Below are positions 56,601 through 64,000 of a DNA stretch of 64,000 nt, one piece after another. The stretch comes from Bacillota bacterium (GTDB lineage: Bacteria > Bacillota_I > Bacilli_A > Izemoplasmatales > UBA1188). Under the pieces are notes generated by a model. The model was given only the letters and a program-made list of their open reading frames with translations, had not been told where the DNA came from and did no database searches. The stretch is from the NCBI GenBank assembly GCA_023410715.1, contig JAEYPN010000017.1, positions 110,762-174,761 on the forward strand, in the 5' to 3' direction. A program made the translations under genes and the position numbers. Every line of letters begins with the position of its first letter. Position 1 is the first letter of the stretch.

Positions 56601-57124
56601 ATAAACAAAACATAGATTTCATAGCAGATACACTAGGTAAAAAGAACAATGAATCATCTGAAGAGACATTAAATAGATATTTAAATAATGAATTCTATGC
56701 TGATCATTTAAAAATGTATCAAAAACGTCCAATTTACTGGATGTTTTCAAGTGGAAAGAAAAATGCATTTAAATGTTTAATTTATATGCATCGATATTCT
56801 GAAGATACTTTAGCAATAATCAACTCAAAGTATTTTTTAAATGAATCAGCAAGATTAAATATTGAAGTTAATGATACACGACTCCAATTAGAAACAGCTG
56901 ATGGTAAAGATAAATTACGTTTAGAAAAACAATATAGAGAGTTGCTTGAAAAACAAAAAGAAATGATTGAATATGGCCAAGTATTGGATCATATGGCTAA
57001 TCAATACATTCATTTAGATTTAGATGATGGTGTCAAAGTAAATTATGCAAAATTCCAAGAGATTGAAATCGTAAACGATAATGGAACTAAAGTGAAAAAA
57101 GACTTATTAGTACCAATCAAGTAG
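53627..57124 (+). CDS. pglX: BREX adenine methyltransferase PglX
   Basis: PglX marks host DNA by N6-adenine methylation at a non-palindromic site, and this marking protects the host. The 1165-residue protein has the SAM-binding motif PCCGSGH at 310-316 and the catalytic NPPY at 494-497, with an early helical region and a long C-terminal target-recognition part. Both motifs look functional and the frame is unbroken. The recognised DNA motif cannot be read from sequence. AAGGAGG precedes the ATG. Confidence 0.96.
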   Translation: MDKKALQYYAVWAKNNLEQQIEISLKTLGINSEKDIKEARKVGDFTIIEGDMNSYPADIKEKRDNIIKLIKTDGYKQVVEEFAYTWFNRIIALRFMEVHDFLPHGFRVLSSRNGGIEPEIMKNLSLIKDELEINLEFISPLLSQGKIDEAYCHVLFHQCKALSGILPMLFSEDQDYLELLLPKVLLKGETVITKLLEINEEDFLNDVEVIGWLYQFYISQKKDEVFESQSIITKDTLPAVTQLFTPDWIVRYMVENSVGRIWLESNPNSPLKSSMKYYIEDADQENVVQRKLDEIKYNNVNLEEIRIIEPCCGSGHILVYIFDLLYRMYDEKGYINREIPTIILKNNLVGLDVDKRAAQLASFSLVMKARTLNSRFFNTSYYVRPKIFEIWDSRTLLSINYEAQLRELNLLSNEEIKNIKWLVETFRYAKTIGSLLKIEKKNFDEIESIIEKVKKQGVATIFNMQLLNEGIDCLEHLLAQAKVMSAKYDAMITNPPYIGSSNMESTTKDYLYGNYPNSKADMFAMFMETSFVKKHGFRAIINMQGWMFLSSYKNLRKDYIDTKTFVSMIHLGTHAFDTIGGDVVNTTAFITREFRCKDSYGKYISLTGKDNKEISFLNNDYPLYIFKQSDFNDFPGYQIAYWANNEVRQCFRLEKIEEYYFSDGRNITGNNNKYLRYHWEVDRTKIGKNKKWLNYVKGGGYRKWFGNIIDVVDWSVEARTFYRKNSSSRIIEEYLWYKSGITWNLIASGNGCFRLMIGDNTFDMGGPSVFPKNDQVDLIYTLAFLNSKVVSLLNSVVNQTINYQVEHILSTPIIFSSKIQENVNLLAQECIKIVKEDWDSFEISNDFIRHPLIKHNTLLSETYELWRRLTIDRFEKVKSNEEKINSLFIDLFNLNKELDSNVDTEKISITLADAQRDVKSLISYLIGIEMGRYSLDIDGITYAGGAWNTMNYITFLPNEEGIVPIYSQIGMSDGLTAKIIQIIKIIYCDYYYKQNIDFIADTLGKKNNESSEETLNRYLNNEFYADHLKMYQKRPIYWMFSSGKKNAFKCLIYMHRYSEDTLAIINSKYFLNESARLNIEVNDTRLQLETADGKDKLRLEKQYRELLEKQKEMIEYGQVLDHMANQYIHLDLDDGVKVNYAKFQEIEIVNDNGTKVKKDLLVPIK

Positions 57125-57140
57125 AAAAGGGGGTCATATT

Positions 57141-59687
57141 ATGGCAAGTATAGATTATCTAGGTGCTAAAACGGAAATTGAATCTATTTTTGCAAAAGCA
57201 GAAGAAAGAAAGATAATTTTCTGGTATGACGCTACAGGTATATTTAAAGAAGATGTAGAATACGACACATTTACAAATTGTAAAGTATTAATTTGTAATA
57301 AGAATGAGTTTGAAATTAAGAAAACTGTAGAACATGATGATCTTCAGTCAAATTATCTAATTTATTTTCCAACGGAAAGACCTTCTGATATTGAAAATTG
57401 GCTTTTGGATATTCTAATGTATAGTGAAGAGTACTATGCAGATACTGTTGCTTTAACTATGCGTCGTTTAGGAATATCAAATACAGATTTAAGAAAAGTT
57501 ATTGAAAATTATGTTAAGTTTTTTGACAATGAAGCAAGAACCAGAAAATTAAACTCATACATTCAAGTTAACAATAATACGACAAATGATGAGCTTCGTA
57601 CTGCAATGATGGCAGTGTTAACTAAATCTGAAGTAAATACTATTGAATCAATCTTAACCGAATTATCATTTGAGGATAGTGAACATCATAAGTTTAAAGA
57701 ATTAGTTAAGTATGGATTTGAGAATTATTTTTGGAATTCTGTGTGTGACAACTATAATTATGAAGGTGATTTAAAGATTGAATCATTGATTAAGAAGTTT
57801 ATGTTTACACATTTTATTGAACAGACTATAGGTCAAAATAAAGATGCGTCTAATCCATTTGAAAATCTTCCATCATTCTACAAACAGTTTTTGATAACTA
57901 ATAAAGGTGTAAATGATGCTAAGTTTTTTATTGAGAGAATTAAAAAAGATGATCGTTATGAAGAACTACAAAGCAGTTTATCGCGTGATTTAAAAATTGA
58001 AGGATTAATATCATCAAGAGAGATATCAGCCATACAATTTGCAGATACTTTTGAGTCTTTAGATATTGATATTATTGAAAAGATTGCTACAAGTTTAACA
58101 AGCGGTAGTCTTGATTATGATACTTTTGAAAGAATTATCATGAATAGAATTAACTCCATGTGGTATGGGAAATATACGAATGAGTATGGCGTTTTATTAT
58201 CAACGGTTAGATTCCTAAGACTAATTGATAAACAAATTGAGAAAGGTCTTTCTGCCAGTGAATATATAGACAAATACGTAACTGAATATTATAAGATTGA
58301 TAGTGAATATCGTAGGGTCATATCATTTTTCCGCAGAATAGAAAATGTTTCAGAAGCTTTTGAAAATTTGATTAAGCTCATTGATAGTTCTTATCAAGTT
58401 AAATACTTAGATGTTTTAGGTAGTGAATATAGTCAATCATTATCCAAATTAGATAAATGGAATTTTTTAGGTTCTAACATGTCTTATGATTTTTATATGA
58501 ATATTCAAAAGACATCGACAAAGAAAATGTTTGTCATTATTTCTGATGCCTTAAGATATGAAATTGGTACAGAAGTATGTGACAGAATTAAAACTAATAG
58601 AGTATTAAAAGGTGGCGTTGAGCTTGACTATCAAATAAGTACCCTACCATCGATTACTTCATTTGGAATGGCAAGTTTATTACCGCATAAAAAAATAAGC
58701 TATGAGAATAAACAAGTTTTAGTAGATGGCATGTTATCTAATAGTATTGTAGCTCGAGATGCAATTTTAAAAGCTAAAAATTCAAATTATGCAGCAATAT
58801 CTTACAACGATATAAACGGTATGACACAAAAAGAACTAAGAAAGTATGTTTCTGATAAAACGTTGGTATATATTTATCACGATGTTATGGATAATGCAGG
58901 TGAACATAATGAGACCAAAGTTTTTGATGTAACAGAAACATGTATTACAGAAATCGTAAATCTAGTTAAAAAGTTATACAATAATCTTCAAATCACTAAC
59001 TTCTACATTACTGCTGATCACGGCTTCTTATATAGAAGAAATGAAATTAACGAGTCAAGTAAGTACAGTAATATTGTCAGTCTTAAAGCAGGAGATACTG
59101 CAAAAAGATATTTATTAACAGAGGACGACTCTATTAGGATTCATTATACAAATGAAATCGAACTAGCAAATGTTTCAGATGGAAAGTATAAAGTAATAAT
59201 ACCTTGGGGATATGACCTTTTTAAGACGCAAGGTAGTCGAATTCAATATATACATGGTGGAACTTCACTTCAAGAAACAATTATTCCAATTATTCATGTA
59301 AGTGAACTTCGCTCTCGAGTGGCTGTACAAGTTGCAAGACCAGTTAAAGTGATGCTAAAGAGTATTACTCGTAAAATCACTAATAGAAGTTTTACATTAG
59401 AGTTTGAGCAGATGGAAAAAGTTGAAGAGAACAAATTAGCTATTTCATGCGAGACATATATCATTGATGATATTGGAGAAAAAGTTTCTAATGAATATAA
59501 GTTTGTTGCTAACGCTTCGAGTGATGATCCTGAATCTAGAATTACAAAAATTAGATTCACATTAAAAAACATCCAATTTGACCGCAATAAGCCTTATTTC
59601 TTAGTGTTGAAAAATGCCGAAAGTGATGATGAGTATATTGAAAAAGAGCAGTTTACGATTGATATTATTCAATTCAAAATGTTCTAA
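57141..59687 (+). CDS. pglZ: BREX alkaline-phosphatase-fold protein PglZ
   Basis: PglZ is the defining protein of BREX. The 848-residue protein has the alkaline-phosphatase-like core with FVIISDALRYEIG (Asp469) and ITADHGFLYRR (Asp626 and His627). These match the PglZ metal site. The N-terminal 440 residues are helical and DUF-like. Length agrees with type 1 PglZ (about 830-880). It follows pglX by 16 bases with AAGGGGG as ribosome binding site. Confidence 0.96.
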   Translation: MASIDYLGAKTEIESIFAKAEERKIIFWYDATGIFKEDVEYDTFTNCKVLICNKNEFEIKKTVEHDDLQSNYLIYFPTERPSDIENWLLDILMYSEEYYADTVALTMRRLGISNTDLRKVIENYVKFFDNEARTRKLNSYIQVNNNTTNDELRTAMMAVLTKSEVNTIESILTELSFEDSEHHKFKELVKYGFENYFWNSVCDNYNYEGDLKIESLIKKFMFTHFIEQTIGQNKDASNPFENLPSFYKQFLITNKGVNDAKFFIERIKKDDRYEELQSSLSRDLKIEGLISSREISAIQFADTFESLDIDIIEKIATSLTSGSLDYDTFERIIMNRINSMWYGKYTNEYGVLLSTVRFLRLIDKQIEKGLSASEYIDKYVTEYYKIDSEYRRVISFFRRIENVSEAFENLIKLIDSSYQVKYLDVLGSEYSQSLSKLDKWNFLGSNMSYDFYMNIQKTSTKKMFVIISDALRYEIGTEVCDRIKTNRVLKGGVELDYQISTLPSITSFGMASLLPHKKISYENKQVLVDGMLSNSIVARDAILKAKNSNYAAISYNDINGMTQKELRKYVSDKTLVYIYHDVMDNAGEHNETKVFDVTETCITEIVNLVKKLYNNLQITNFYITADHGFLYRRNEINESSKYSNIVSLKAGDTAKRYLLTEDDSIRIHYTNEIELANVSDGKYKVIIPWGYDLFKTQGSRIQYIHGGTSLQETIIPIIHVSELRSRVAVQVARPVKVMLKSITRKITNRSFTLEFEQMEKVEENKLAISCETYIIDDIGEKVSNEYKFVANASSDDPESRITKIRFTLKNIQFDRNKPYFLVLKNAESDDEYIEKEQFTIDIIQFKMF

Positions 59688-59698
59688 GGAGGAACTAT

Positions 59699-61726
59699 AT
59701 GGATACTTTAGATAAAAAAGTTTTTGAATTATTTTCAGGAAGAGTAGTTCCGAAAGGTGCTACAAAGAAAATTAAGAATAGTGCGAATGTGCCAACTTAT
59801 GTTTTAGAATACTTGCTTGGTACTTATTGTACCTCCGATGATAAAAATGAAATCGAACAAGGCATTAACACCGTAAAAAACATATTATCAGAACACTATG
59901 TAAGACCTGATGAGGCTGAGAAGATAAAAGCTAAAATCAAAGAAAATGGTAGTCATACTGTCATTGATAAAGTAAGTGTCAAATTGAATGAAAAGAATGA
60001 CCAGTTTGAAGCAGATTTCCTTTTTCTAGGTATTCATAGCATTCAAGTTCATCCTAAATATGTTAGAGAATTTGAAAAACTACTTGCTGGTGGAATTTGG
60101 TGTATTGTTGATCTTTCATATTTATTTAGTGAAGATGATAGAAAACAAAGCCCATTCATCATTAATGATATTACACCAATTCAAATGCCTAATTTAGATA
60201 AGAATGAGATTATTGAAGCAAGACATAAATTTTCTAAAGATGAATGGATTGATTTTATTCTTCGTTCTTGTGGTATGGAACCAACTCAATTTGAGTATAG
60301 AGTTAAATGGCATTTATTAGCTAGATTAGTTCCATTAGTTGAAAACAACGTTAATATCTGTGAGTTAGGTCCAAGAGGAACTGGTAAATCTCATATTTAT
60401 AAAGAACTTTCTCCTAACTCAATATTAGTTTCGGGTGGTCAAACAACTGTTGCTAACCTATTCTATAATATGAGTAGAAGACAGGTTGGACTAGTTGGCA
60501 TTTGGGACGTAGTTGCATTTGATGAAGTAGCTGGTATTTCTTTCAAAGATAAAGATGGTGTTCAAATTATGAAGGATTATATGGCATCTGGATCATTTGC
60601 AAGAGGTAAAGATGCAATTCAAGCAAATGCATCTATGGTCTTTGTTGGAAACATCAACCAGAGTGTTGATTCGTTATTAAAAACATCGCATTTATTTGAA
60701 CCATTCCCAGAAGCTATGATTGATAGTGCATTTTTTGATCGTATGCATTCTTACATTCCTGGATGGGAAATTCCTAAGATGAGACCTGAATACTTCACCG
60801 ATAATTACGGATTTATTTCTGACTACATTGCAGAGTTTATGAGAGAAATGAGAAAAATTCCTCAAACTGACGCTTTTGATAAGTATTTCAAGTTAGGACG
60901 ATGTTTGAATCAAAGAGATACAATTGCAGTAAGAAAAATGGTGTCAGGATTGACTAAGATTATTTATCCTGATGGCAAGTACTCAGAAGAAGACATTGAA
61001 GAGATATTAAAATATGCTATTGAAGGCAGACGTAGAGTTAAAGAACAGTTAAAGAAAATTGGTGGAATGGAATTTTATGATGTTCAAATGTCTTATATTA
61101 AACTTGCAGATATGGAAGAAAAATTTGTCCCAGTACTAGAACAAGGTGGTGGGCAATTAATTTCCGAAGGTGTTGGAAAACCAGGGCATATCTACACGAT
61201 TGCTAAAGGAAGTAATGACATGAAAGGCTTGTTCAAATTAGAAACTACAATCACTGATGGTAATGGTAAGTTTGAAGTTCTAGGAATGTCTACCTCAAAA
61301 GATGCAAAAGAGTCACTTAAGACAGCTCAGAATTATTTTAGATCAAATGCCAAACATATAAGTCAAACTATAATGATTGATTCTAAAAATTATTCCATTC
61401 ATATACAAGATTGTCAAGGTGTAGGATTAGATAGCAATATTTCTCTTGCAGCATTAGTTGGTTATTGTAGTTGTGCATTAAATAGACCTATTCAATCTCA
61501 ACTCGTAGTATTAGGTTCTATGAGTATAGGTGGTACATTAAATAAAGTTGAGGAACTAGCATCAGTTTTACAAGTTGCATTTGATGCTGGAGCTAAGAAA
61601 ATCTTGATACCGATGAGCAGTGCATTTGATATTGCAACTGTACCGGCTGATTTGTTTGCTAAATTTCAATTGAGTTTTTATAGTAGTCCTGAAGATGCAG
61701 TAATAAAAGCTTTAGGAATTGAATAA
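59699..61726 (+). CDS. brxL: BREX Lon-like AAA+ protein BrxL
   Basis: BrxL is the last core gene of type 1 BREX. The 675-residue protein has an N-terminal region, an AAA+ module with GPRGTGKSH at 224-232, and a C-terminal Lon-like domain. The putative Ser579 (in GLDSN) and Lys616 (in LNKVEEL) lie 37 residues apart, near the spacing of a Lon dyad. Published structures describe BrxL as an MCM-like DNA-binding ring, so protease activity is not certain. AAGGAGG precedes the ATG. A lipoprotein gene follows after 18 bases. Confidence 0.95.
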   Translation: MDTLDKKVFELFSGRVVPKGATKKIKNSANVPTYVLEYLLGTYCTSDDKNEIEQGINTVKNILSEHYVRPDEAEKIKAKIKENGSHTVIDKVSVKLNEKNDQFEADFLFLGIHSIQVHPKYVREFEKLLAGGIWCIVDLSYLFSEDDRKQSPFIINDITPIQMPNLDKNEIIEARHKFSKDEWIDFILRSCGMEPTQFEYRVKWHLLARLVPLVENNVNICELGPRGTGKSHIYKELSPNSILVSGGQTTVANLFYNMSRRQVGLVGIWDVVAFDEVAGISFKDKDGVQIMKDYMASGSFARGKDAIQANASMVFVGNINQSVDSLLKTSHLFEPFPEAMIDSAFFDRMHSYIPGWEIPKMRPEYFTDNYGFISDYIAEFMREMRKIPQTDAFDKYFKLGRCLNQRDTIAVRKMVSGLTKIIYPDGKYSEEDIEEILKYAIEGRRRVKEQLKKIGGMEFYDVQMSYIKLADMEEKFVPVLEQGGGQLISEGVGKPGHIYTIAKGSNDMKGLFKLETTITDGNGKFEVLGMSTSKDAKESLKTAQNYFRSNAKHISQTIMIDSKNYSIHIQDCQGVGLDSNISLAALVGYCSCALNRPIQSQLVVLGSMSIGGTLNKVEELASVLQVAFDAGAKKILIPMSSAFDIATVPADLFAKFQLSFYSSPEDAVIKALGIE

Positions 61727-61744
61727 TAAAAAAAGGAGGATTAT

Positions 61745-62308
61745 ATGAATATAAATAAATTATGGTTAGTTATTGTTGTATTGTTTTCTATATTCTTACT
61801 GTCTAGTTGTAGCAAAGATTTAGACAGATTAGATTCTAATACTTATATTAATGAAGAAACATCGCGAATTGATAACGAATATGTGTTTAAAGTAATTGGT
61901 ATTACAGAATCTCCCAAATATATAAAAGATGATGTTGAGTATGATTCCAAATTTGAGAATGGTATATTCATTACTGTGAAAATTATTGTAACAAGATTAA
62001 CGCTTGAAAAGTCTGAAGAGAATACTATTAGCCCTGAATGGTTTAAACTTAAGAAAGGTGTTGGATTTACAGTATGGAATAGTTCTTTAGGAGAAACATT
62101 TAAAGCTAATGCTCATATTAATGCAGTAGAATCAAGTTTTGAACCATTTATTCCTGAAAAAGGATCATCTGTAGAAATTAGTGTTGTATTTGATATTGGT
62201 GAAAAGTATTTAAATACAGATAGAGTATTGACTTTAGAAATAGATCGTCCTTGGAGTATTGCAGGTGCTTTGGAAGTAGTACTGATTGATAGACCAAATA
62301 AAGATTAG
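61745..62308 (+). CDS. Lipoprotein downstream of brxL, DUF4352-like
   Basis: The 187-residue protein has a lipoprotein signal ending FLLSSC (Cys22). The mature part looks all-beta. GIFITVKIIVTRLTLEKSE, PEWFKLKKGVGF and VEISVVFDIGEKYLNT are strands like those of the immunoglobulin-like DUF4352 fold. This link is by pattern only. It starts 18 bases after brxL with AAAGGAGG and precedes the first terminator after the BREX promoter, so it is probably co-transcribed with BREX. It is not a core BREX gene and could be a passenger or a surface accessory. Confidence 0.7.
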   Translation: MNINKLWLVIVVLFSIFLLSSCSKDLDRLDSNTYINEETSRIDNEYVFKVIGITESPKYIKDDVEYDSKFENGIFITVKIIVTRLTLEKSEENTISPEWFKLKKGVGFTVWNSSLGETFKANAHINAVESSFEPFIPEKGSSVEISVVFDIGEKYLNTDRVLTLEIDRPWSIAGALEVVLIDRPNKD

Positions 62309-62323
62309 TTATATATATTAGAT

Positions 62324-62370
62324 TACCCTATAGATTTCTTTTGTTATAAAAGATTTCTATGGGTATTTTA
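62324..62370 (+). terminator. Terminator after BREX operon and lipoprotein
   Basis: An interrupted hairpin pairs TACCC, ATAGA and TCTTTT with AAAAGA, TCTAT and GGGTA (one bulge, one internal loop, loop GTTAT), followed by a T-rich tail. Confidence 0.65.
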
Positions 62371-62411
62371 ATTTAATAATTACATTAATAAGGAGGTGAT
62401 GTGCATTGAGG

Positions 62412-62432
62412 GTTAGTAGCCTGTGTACTAAC
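62412..62432. repeat. Inverted repeat ahead of istA remnant
   Basis: GTTAGTA and TACTAAC form a 7-bp inverted repeat with a 7-base centre, between two AGGAGGTGA-like sites. It may be part of the IS end or a hairpin in its leader. Confidence 0.4.
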
Positions 62433-62453
62433 AAACTATAGGAGGTGAATTTT

Positions 62454-63361
62454 ATGTTAAGTATACAACAATACAAGAAGCTTCAGGGGAATAAGGAACT
62501 AGGGCTATCCAAAGTAAAAGTATCAGAAATACTGGCTCTTTAATATAAGACGATTTGTAACTGGTGAGACAAAGATCAAGCATTCTTTAATGTATTTCAA
62601 AAGAATCATGAGTATGTACTAGATACCTATAGGCAATACATAATTGAGATTTTGAAAGTCAGTCCTCAAATTAATAATACCATTTTATATAAAAAGATAA
62701 AGGATGACTTTTCTGAATTTGATGTATAAAGTTCAACGTTTTTAAAGTATTTTGAAGATTTAAGAGAACAAACAGGTTTAACGAAACCTAATAGAAAGTT
62801 TCAAATTAAGGAAGTAACTGAACCAGGTTATGAAGCTCAAGTGGACTTTGGTCAGTATTTGATAAAAACATAGTATAAGAAGAATGTAAGAGTTTATTTC
62901 TTTTGTATGACGTTATTTTTTTCAAAAATGAAGTTTGCTTATTTTTCAGTTAATCCATTTGATATTAAGAAAACGATTGATGCGCATATTGCTGCTTTTA
63001 AGTATTTTGGTGTAAGACCTCAGATGATTGTCTATGACAAGGATAAAACAATGGTGGTATCAGAAAACTTAGGTGAAGTAATATTCGTCAAAAAGTTTGA
63101 AGATTTTATTAAAGAAACAGGTTTAACATATATCTATGTAAAGGTTATGATCCATCAACCAAAGGAAAGATTGAAAAGACGTTTGACTACATCAAGCATC
63201 AGTTTTTAGATAGTAGAATCTATTATGGTATTAATAGACTTACTAAAGAATTCATCACTTATCTGGACCTAGGTCAAGTTTTTAGACACAAAATGTTAGA
63301 CCTTTTATTGAAAGCTTATAAGATAATTTTTATATGTTTGATTAGTGGTTCTATAATTTAA
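62454..63361 (+). pseudogene. Decayed IS21-type transposase istA
   Basis: Reading from ATG 62454 gives an IstA-like sequence broken by stops at 62541 (TAA), 62565 (TGA), 62727 (TAA) and 62871 (TAG), with a one-base shift near 63143. Readable blocks are EAQVDFGQYL (first catalytic Asp), IVYDKDKTMVVSENLGE (second acidic region) and, in the shifted frame, DPSTKGKIEKTFDYIKHQFL (catalytic Glu region). It is shorter than intact IstA and no istB follows. A good ribosome binding site (AGGAGGTGA) is retained. The element is inactive and marks an old insertion at the right edge of the BREX island. Confidence 0.85.
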
Positions 63362-63388
63362 CGAACCATGAATCCTTTTATTATGATA

Positions 63389-64000
63389 CTAGCTTTCAAT
63401 AGACTCAAATAACAAAATTTTAGCTTCATTAAAGCTAAAATACTTTTTATGATTGACCAATTCTTTCTTTAATATAGAATTAATGGATTCCATGCTGGCA
63501 TTATCATATGGATATCCTTTCCTACTATAAGAATGAATAATGCCTAGTTCTTTTAGTTTTAATTCATATTTATTTGAAGTATACCCACTTCCTCTATCAG
63601 AATAAAATACGATTCCGTGTTGAATTTTTCGATTATTTGAGGCTTTTTTTAAAGCCATAATCAATAAATCATCACTCATGTTTTTCCCATATTCCCATCC
63701 AATAATCTTTAAATCATATAGATCCATTACTGTAGTTAAGCATGTCCAACTACATTCTTTAGTATAAATGTATGTGATATCTTTAGCCAATTTTGTTCCT
63801 CAAACTATAGCTTTAAAGTTTTGTTCTAATAGATTCAGATATTCTTTATAGGCTTCATTTTTAGAACATCCATATGCTCTCCATTTCTTTACGACAATAC
63901 TTCTTATGCCGAGCACTTTCATCCGCTTCGTAACGTGTTTTTTGATCACAATATAGCCATTTTTCCTAAGTAAATAGGTAATCTTTGAAAAACCATATCT
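63389..64000 (-). pseudogene. IS3-family transposase (OrfB), interrupted and running off the window
   Basis: On the minus strand a single frame from the window edge (64000) to TAG at 63389 encodes an IS3/IS150-type integrase. It is broken only by a TGA at 63802-63800. The upstream 66 codons (RYGFSKITYLLRKNGY onward) give the HTH_21-like part. The 133-codon downstream part holds the catalytic triad: Asp in VMDLYDLKIIGW, Asp in YSDRGSGYTSNKYE and Glu in DNASMESINSILKKEL. The stop sits where relatives often have Pro, and the conserved Trp four residues later is Leu, so it is probably inactive rather than recoded. The 5' end and any OrfA lie outside the window. Confidence 0.85.

Noticed and set aside
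59699..61726. Housekeeping Lon protease
   Set aside because: The order after pglZ, the length and the divergent N-terminal half identify BrxL rather than Lon.
63800..63802. UGA read as tryptophan (code 4 donor) in the IS3 transposase
   Set aside because: The stop aligns with a usual Pro, the conserved Trp is Leu, Trp is TGG elsewhere, and other genes in the window end with TGA.

Overview
The window is AT-rich chromosomal DNA from a low-GC Gram-positive (Bacillota) bacterium. TGA is used as a stop and tryptophan is TGG, so the code is standard and this is not a UGA=Trp mycoplasma. The gene set (RNase J, PriA, ComFA, RecX, YitT, ECF transporter S components, T-box and FMN riboswitches, RNase R-SmpB-tmRNA) fits Bacilli or a Bacilli-like lineage near the Mollicutes. 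The tmRNA tag appears to end in NYAFAA, reminiscent of Mollicutes tags. I cannot fix a genus from the sequence.

Positions 1-15,700 carry housekeeping genes: RNase J, a HAD phosphatase, priA-fmt, pgpA, a membrane protein with a degenerate HD-GYP-like domain, metK, a LemA-like protein, a cation diffusion facilitator, a radical SAM protein, a DUF1189-like membrane protein behind an unusual leader, and leuS under a T-box whose specifier reads UUA. Positions 15,700-31,700 hold comFA with a stunted comFC-like gene, hpf, secA-prfB-yitT-recX, and a tight glycogen operon: glgB, glgC, a glgD-glgA fusion and glgP, then a YgjP-like metallopeptidase. The operon has both synthesis (GlgC, GlgD-GlgA, GlgB) and breakdown (GlgP). 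A phosphoglucomutase (36.4 kb) and a GH13 enzyme (39.7 kb) probably connect it to glycolysis.

Positions 31,700-48,500 carry ribU under an FMN riboswitch, a thioredoxin-like lipoprotein, a glycerophosphodiesterase, a GGDEF-EAL protein with a dead GGDEF half, a VanY-like carboxypeptidase lipoprotein, pgm, ung, a FolT-like ECF S component, gpmI, eno, secG, rnr, smpB and tmRNA.

Positions 48,500-64,000 are accessory. Directly behind tmRNA lies a complete BREX type 1 phage-defence operon (brxA, brxB, brxC, pglX, pglZ, brxL) with its own consensus promoter. Upstream of that promoter are four TTGAACGATT-like repeats at 19-20 bp spacing. A lipoprotein gene of unknown function follows brxL by 18 bp, before a terminator, and may belong to the operon. 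The island is bounded on the right by a decayed IS21-type istA and an interrupted IS3-type transposase. No integrase or duplicated attachment site was seen.

The points most worth a second look are the phased repeats and lipoprotein of the BREX locus, the GlgD-GlgA fusion, the degenerate HD-GYP-like protein, and two genes (12,048 and gpmI) in which a perfect hairpin sits between the Shine-Dalgarno sequence and the start codon. The first of these also carries a possible leaderless 27-codon ORF.
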